Source: Panacibacter ginsenosidivorans (GTDB lineage Bacteria > Bacteroidota > Bacteroidia > Chitinophagales > Chitinophagaceae). Taken from it: 64,000 bases of DNA. The notes beneath the pieces are model-generated. The model was not told the origin of the DNA and did not search any database. It was given only the letters and a program-made list of their open reading frames with translations. Where the stretch lies: contig NZ_CP042435.1 in assembly GCF_007971225.1 (NCBI RefSeq), positions 4,095,501 to 4,159,500 on the forward strand. The letters run 5' to 3'. Positions 61,176-64,000 of this stretch are shown here, piece after piece. Every line of letters starts with the position of its first letter. Position 1 is the stretch's first letter. The translations under genes were made by a program, and so were the position numbers.

Positions 61176-62219
61176 ATGATACTGCTTACTATTGACTGGG
61201 CTTTGATAATTGAAAAATTAGTGTTGATCGCTATTATTATTACAGCATCATTGGTAATTGCAATGTATGCAACATATGGTGAGCGTAAAGTAGCAGCGTG
61301 GATGCAGGATCGCCGCGGACCCAACCGTGCCGGGCCTTTCGGAATATTACAACCACTTGCAGATGGTATGAAATTATTTTTCAAAGAAGAAATTATTCCT
61401 ACCAGCTCCAGCAAATTTTTATTTATTCTCGGCCCTTCACTGGCTATGCTCACAGCCATGATGACCTGCGCTGTTGTGCCATGGGGCGGACACTTGGAAT
61501 TATTCGACAGGAAAATAAACCTGCAGATCGCAGACGTAAATGTTGCAATATTATTTGTATTCGCTGTAGTAAGTCTTGGCGTGTATGGTATCATGATCGG
61601 TGGCTGGGCATCCAATAATAAATTCTCGCTCATGGCTGCCATGCGGGGTGCCAGCCAGGTTATCAGTTATGAATTGCCAATGGGTCTTGCATTGATTGCA
61701 CTGTTAATGATAACGGGTTCTCTTAGTTTAAGAGAAATGGTTGATAAACAGATAACCGGTCATTGGAATATTTTGTATCAGCCACTTGGTTTTTTAATAT
61801 TCTTTGTGTGCGCTATGGCAGAGTGTAATCGTGCGCCATTTGATCTGCCCGAAGCAGAGAACGAATTAAACATGGGTTATCACCAGGAATATTCATCCAT
61901 GAAACTTGGGTTCTATTTATTTGCCGAATACATTAACATGTTTATCAGCAGTGCGATTATGGCCACCTTATTTTTTGGTGGGTACGATGTACCATTCCTG
62001 AATGAAAGTACACTTTCACCAAATGTTGCGGGCATAATTGGTATCGTCGCATTTCTTGGAAAGATATTTATTTTCATATTTGTGTTTATGTGGATACGCT
62101 GGACATTGCCGCGCTTCCGTTATGATCAGTTAATGAATCTTGGCTGGAAAGGCTTGATACCACTGGCTTTAGTGAATATGGTTATTACTGGTGCAGTAGT
62201 TCTTTGGTTGAATAATTAG
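61176..62219 (+). CDS. nuoH: NADH-quinone oxidoreductase subunit H
   Basis: A 347-residue membrane subunit: YGERKVAAWMQDRRGPNRAG loop, ECNRAPFDLPEAENELNMGY with conserved acidic residues, and eight or nine hydrophobic segments. Links the peripheral arm with the membrane arm and forms part of the quinone cavity. Confidence 0.96.
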   Translation: MILLTIDWALIIEKLVLIAIIITASLVIAMYATYGERKVAAWMQDRRGPNRAGPFGILQPLADGMKLFFKEEIIPTSSSKFLFILGPSLAMLTAMMTCAVVPWGGHLELFDRKINLQIADVNVAILFVFAVVSLGVYGIMIGGWASNNKFSLMAAMRGASQVISYELPMGLALIALLMITGSLSLREMVDKQITGHWNILYQPLGFLIFFVCAMAECNRAPFDLPEAENELNMGYHQEYSSMKLGFYLFAEYINMFISSAIMATLFFGGYDVPFLNESTLSPNVAGIIGIVAFLGKIFIFIFVFMWIRWTLPRFRYDQLMNLGWKGLIPLALVNMVITGAVVLWLNN

Positions 62220-62220
62220 C

Positions 62221-62450
62221 ATATTGTGATCCCAACTGTTGAATAAGCATTGTGCTTTTGTTGCGTCGCACTCTTGTACTAAAGAATAAGTTTCGGCAAT
62301 CAGCAGTCAGGTTTCAGTTAATACGCTTTGTTTTTTGAATGCTGATACCTGATAGCTCATAGCTGTTTAGAATGTACAAGTGAGTGACACAACAGGCGAT
62401 GACCAAAGAAACAGAAAGCTTGTAAGCAAATAGCTATAACCAGATAAAAT
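62221..62450. repeat. Composite REP-like element 3 (copies 24 and 25, nuoH-nuoI)
   Basis: Left subtype I arm reversed (CTTTTGTTGCGTCGCACTCT, TGTAC), middle GGCAATCAGCAGTCAGGTTT with CAGTTAA and CTGATACCTGATAGC, right subtype II arm (GTACAAGTGAGTGACACAAC, AGGCGATGACC). Nearly the same middle as composite 1, 19 kb away. Confidence 0.88.
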
Positions 62451-62529
62451 TGGTAGCTATAGTTTAGAAAAATATTTTTGCAAACCTTAAGCTGTAAGTA
62501 TTATACTGAAAGCTGAAAGCCGAAACATA

Positions 62530-63066
62530 ATGCAACCGTTAACAAACAGAGTAAAAGAAGTAGACAGAAAGCCGATGACGCTGGGCGAAAAAATTTATTT
62601 GCCTGCAGTGCTGAAAGGCATGTCTATAACTTTTAAGCACATGTTTAAGAAAAGGCCTACTATTAATTATCCTGAACAAACGCGGCAATTCAGCCCTGTA
62701 TTTCGTGGATTACATGTACTTAATCGTGATGAAGAAGGAAGAGAGCGTTGTACTGCATGTGGATTGTGTGCTGTTGCATGCCCTGCAGAAGCAATAACCA
62801 TGGAAGCTGCAGAACGCAAACCAGGTGAAGAAAATTTATACCGTGAAGAAAAATATGCAGCTAAGTATGAGATCAATATGCTGCGTTGTATATTCTGTGG
62901 TTTGTGTGAAGAGGCTTGCCCGAAAGATGCGATCTATTTAAGTGAAACTTTTACACCGTCTGATTATGCACGTAAAAACTTTATTTATGGCAAAAAAGAT
63001 TTGTTGATACCTGACCCAAAAACACAACCTGAGGAGTTTGCGAAAGCGAGAGGAGAGAAGAAGTAA
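62530..63066 (+). CDS. nuoI: NADH-quinone oxidoreductase subunit I
   Basis: A 178-residue ferredoxin-like subunit with two [4Fe-4S] motifs: RCTACGLCAVACPAEAITME and RCIFCGLCEEACPKDAIYL (clusters N6a and N6b). N-terminal amphipathic part KIYLPAVLKGMSITFKHMFK lies on the membrane. Confidence 0.96.
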   Translation: MQPLTNRVKEVDRKPMTLGEKIYLPAVLKGMSITFKHMFKKRPTINYPEQTRQFSPVFRGLHVLNRDEEGRERCTACGLCAVACPAEAITMEAAERKPGEENLYREEKYAAKYEINMLRCIFCGLCEEACPKDAIYLSETFTPSDYARKNFIYGKKDLLIPDPKTQPEEFAKARGEKK

Positions 63067-63154
63067 TTTGAAAATGGATAATTTGATAATTTGAAAATGA
63101 CCAAAACCAACTACAATTTTCAAATTTTCAAATTTTCAAATTGATGAATTATAC

Positions 63155-63658
63155 ATGAGTACTACTGAAATATTATTCTGGTTTTTAAGTGTTCTTGCCT
63201 TGTTCAGCGCTATTATGGTGCTTGTGAGCAAAAACCCCATCCATAGTGTATTGTGGCTTATTGTTGTTTTCTTTGCAATCTCTGGTCACTATCTTTTATT
63301 GAATGCACAATTTCTTGCAATTGTAAATATCATTGTATACGCCGGTGCTATTATGGTGCTGTTCCTGTTTGTGGTAATGTTGATGAACCTGAATAAAGAA
63401 ACAGAACCGCAACGTAATATCTGGATGAAATTCCTGGGCGTAATATCAGGTGGTATGTTGTTGTGGATATTTATATCTGCTTCCAGATCTGCAGGCGAAA
63501 TGATAGGTAAAACTGTTGAAACAAATACAGGAGATATCGGTCTTATTCAAAACCTTGGTAAAGTTTTATTTTCTGAATACGCTTTGCCATTTGAAATAAG
63601 CAGTGTGTTGTTCTTAAGCGCCATGGTTGGTGCGGTGGTAATTGGTAAAAAGGATTAG
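63155..63658 (+). CDS. nuoJ: NADH-quinone oxidoreductase subunit J
   Basis: A 167-residue subunit with five hydrophobic segments, including [20 protein letters not shown], the [18 protein letters not shown] segment and [17 protein letters not shown]. Preceded by an 88-bp spacer made of AATTTGAAAATG and its inverted copy TTTTCAAATTTTCAAA. Confidence 0.95.
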   Translation: MSTTEILFWFLSVLALFSAIMVLVSKNPIHSVLWLIVVFFAISGHYLLLNAQFLAIVNIIVYAGAIMVLFLFVVMLMNLNKETEPQRNIWMKFLGVISGGMLLWIFISASRSAGEMIGKTVETNTGDIGLIQNLGKVLFSEYALPFEISSVLFLSAMVGAVVIGKKD

Positions 63659-63684
63659 AATCAGTACATATTCAAAATAGCATT

Positions 63685-64000
63685 ATGCCGATTCAATATT
63701 ATATAGCCTTAGCAGCATGTTTATTCTGTATTGGAGTTACGGGAGTTTTAACACGCCGTAATGCCATTATTATTTTCATGTGTATAGAGCTTATGCTTAA
63801 TGCTGTGAACTTATTACTGGTTGCTTTTTCGAAAATGAACATAAGCGCTGGTCTTAATAAAGCTGTTGTTGCAGGTGCAGGCACAGATGCCCAGTTATTT
63901 GTGTTTTTTATTATGGTGGTTGCTGCGGCGGAAGTAAGTGTGGGTTTGGCAATCATTGTAATGATGTACAGGAATATACATTCTGTCGATATTAATTTTT
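63685..64000 (+). CDS. nuoK: NADH-quinone oxidoreductase subunit K (3' partial)
   Basis: 105 codons are visible without a stop: [20 protein letters not shown], the membrane glutamate in [19 protein letters not shown], and [20 protein letters not shown] with the second conserved glutamate. The family is about 100-110 residues, so very little is missing. Next genes would be nuoL, nuoM, nuoN. Confidence 0.94.
   Translation, partial: MPIQYYIALAACLFCIGVTGVLTRRNAIIIFMCIELMLNAVNLLLVAFSKMNISAGLNKAVVAGAGTDAQLFVFFIMVVAAAEVSVGLAIIVMMYRNIHSVDINF

Noticed and set aside
1..64000. CRISPR array
   Set aside because: The dispersed repeats are 55-60 bp, irregularly spaced by kilobases and in both orientations; no cas genes.
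1..64000. tRNA or rRNA genes
   Set aside because: No cloverleaf-like stretch with GGTTCRA-type T-loop and no rRNA conserved segments were recognised by eye; a dedicated tRNA search would settle it.

Overview
The window is a piece of a Bacteroidota chromosome, most likely from the Chitinophagaceae. Supporting signs are low G+C, genes without strong Shine-Dalgarno sites, promoters of the Bacteroidota type (TTTG, about 20 bases, TAnnTTTG), a lipoprotein TamA (TamL), a 14-subunit type complex I with a short NuoG, sigma factors with the DUF6596 tail, and LytS/LytTR two-component genes. No rRNA, tRNA or CRISPR array was seen.

Bases 1-12,700 are ordinary core genome: Nif3-like protein (5' partial), a zinc-ribbon coiled-coil protein, a TPR protein, recN, fabI, an ECF sigma factor with a YCII protein, truB, tamL and an RNA methyltransferase. 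Bases 13,040-15,016 are a minus-strand ArsR/SRPBCC/DUF1801/VOC gene group with a well-formed promoter.

Bases 15,396-29,583 look like an integron-type gene cassette array. Eight minus-strand units carry one or two genes each: a TlpA-like protein, several secreted proteins of unknown function, a GNAT acetyltransferase, a glycosyltransferase, an SMP-30-like protein and two Crp/Fnr regulators. They are separated by long imperfect palindromes, 191-196 bp where uninterrupted. Each unit begins and ends with its own private inverted 10-mer starting GTT, and neighbouring units have different 10-mers. This is the split-core signature of integron cassettes (attC R'/R''). Three of the sites are interrupted by insertion sequences (two IS1182-type, one internally deleted IS110-type), and a fourth is cut by an IS1182 remnant. 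A frameshifted tyrosine recombinase remnant lies just upstream of the first cassette, in the same orientation as the cassettes. The flanks of this region (29.7-32.2 kb) hold further broken genes.

Bases 32,434-54,105 return to core genes: corA, a LytS/LytTR pair, a LiaF-like membrane protein, dapD, a Sua5-family protein, an envelope group (LptA-like, MlaD-like, amidase, LptD-like), a tyrosine phosphatase, hisS, a thiolase, and a PstS-like lipoprotein followed by a TPR protein. Bases 54,198-64,000 hold the complex I operon nuoA-nuoK (nuoK is cut by the window edge), with a VOC-family gene between nuoE and nuoF.

A second system runs through all the core regions: about 25 copies of a roughly 55-60 bp intergenic repeat in two subtypes. 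Three places hold a composite of one copy of each subtype facing outward around a roughly 95 bp palindromic middle, which resembles a REP/REPIN family. No copy was seen between 12.78 and 32.26 kb, the stretch that holds the cassette array, which suggests that stretch is younger or has a different history.
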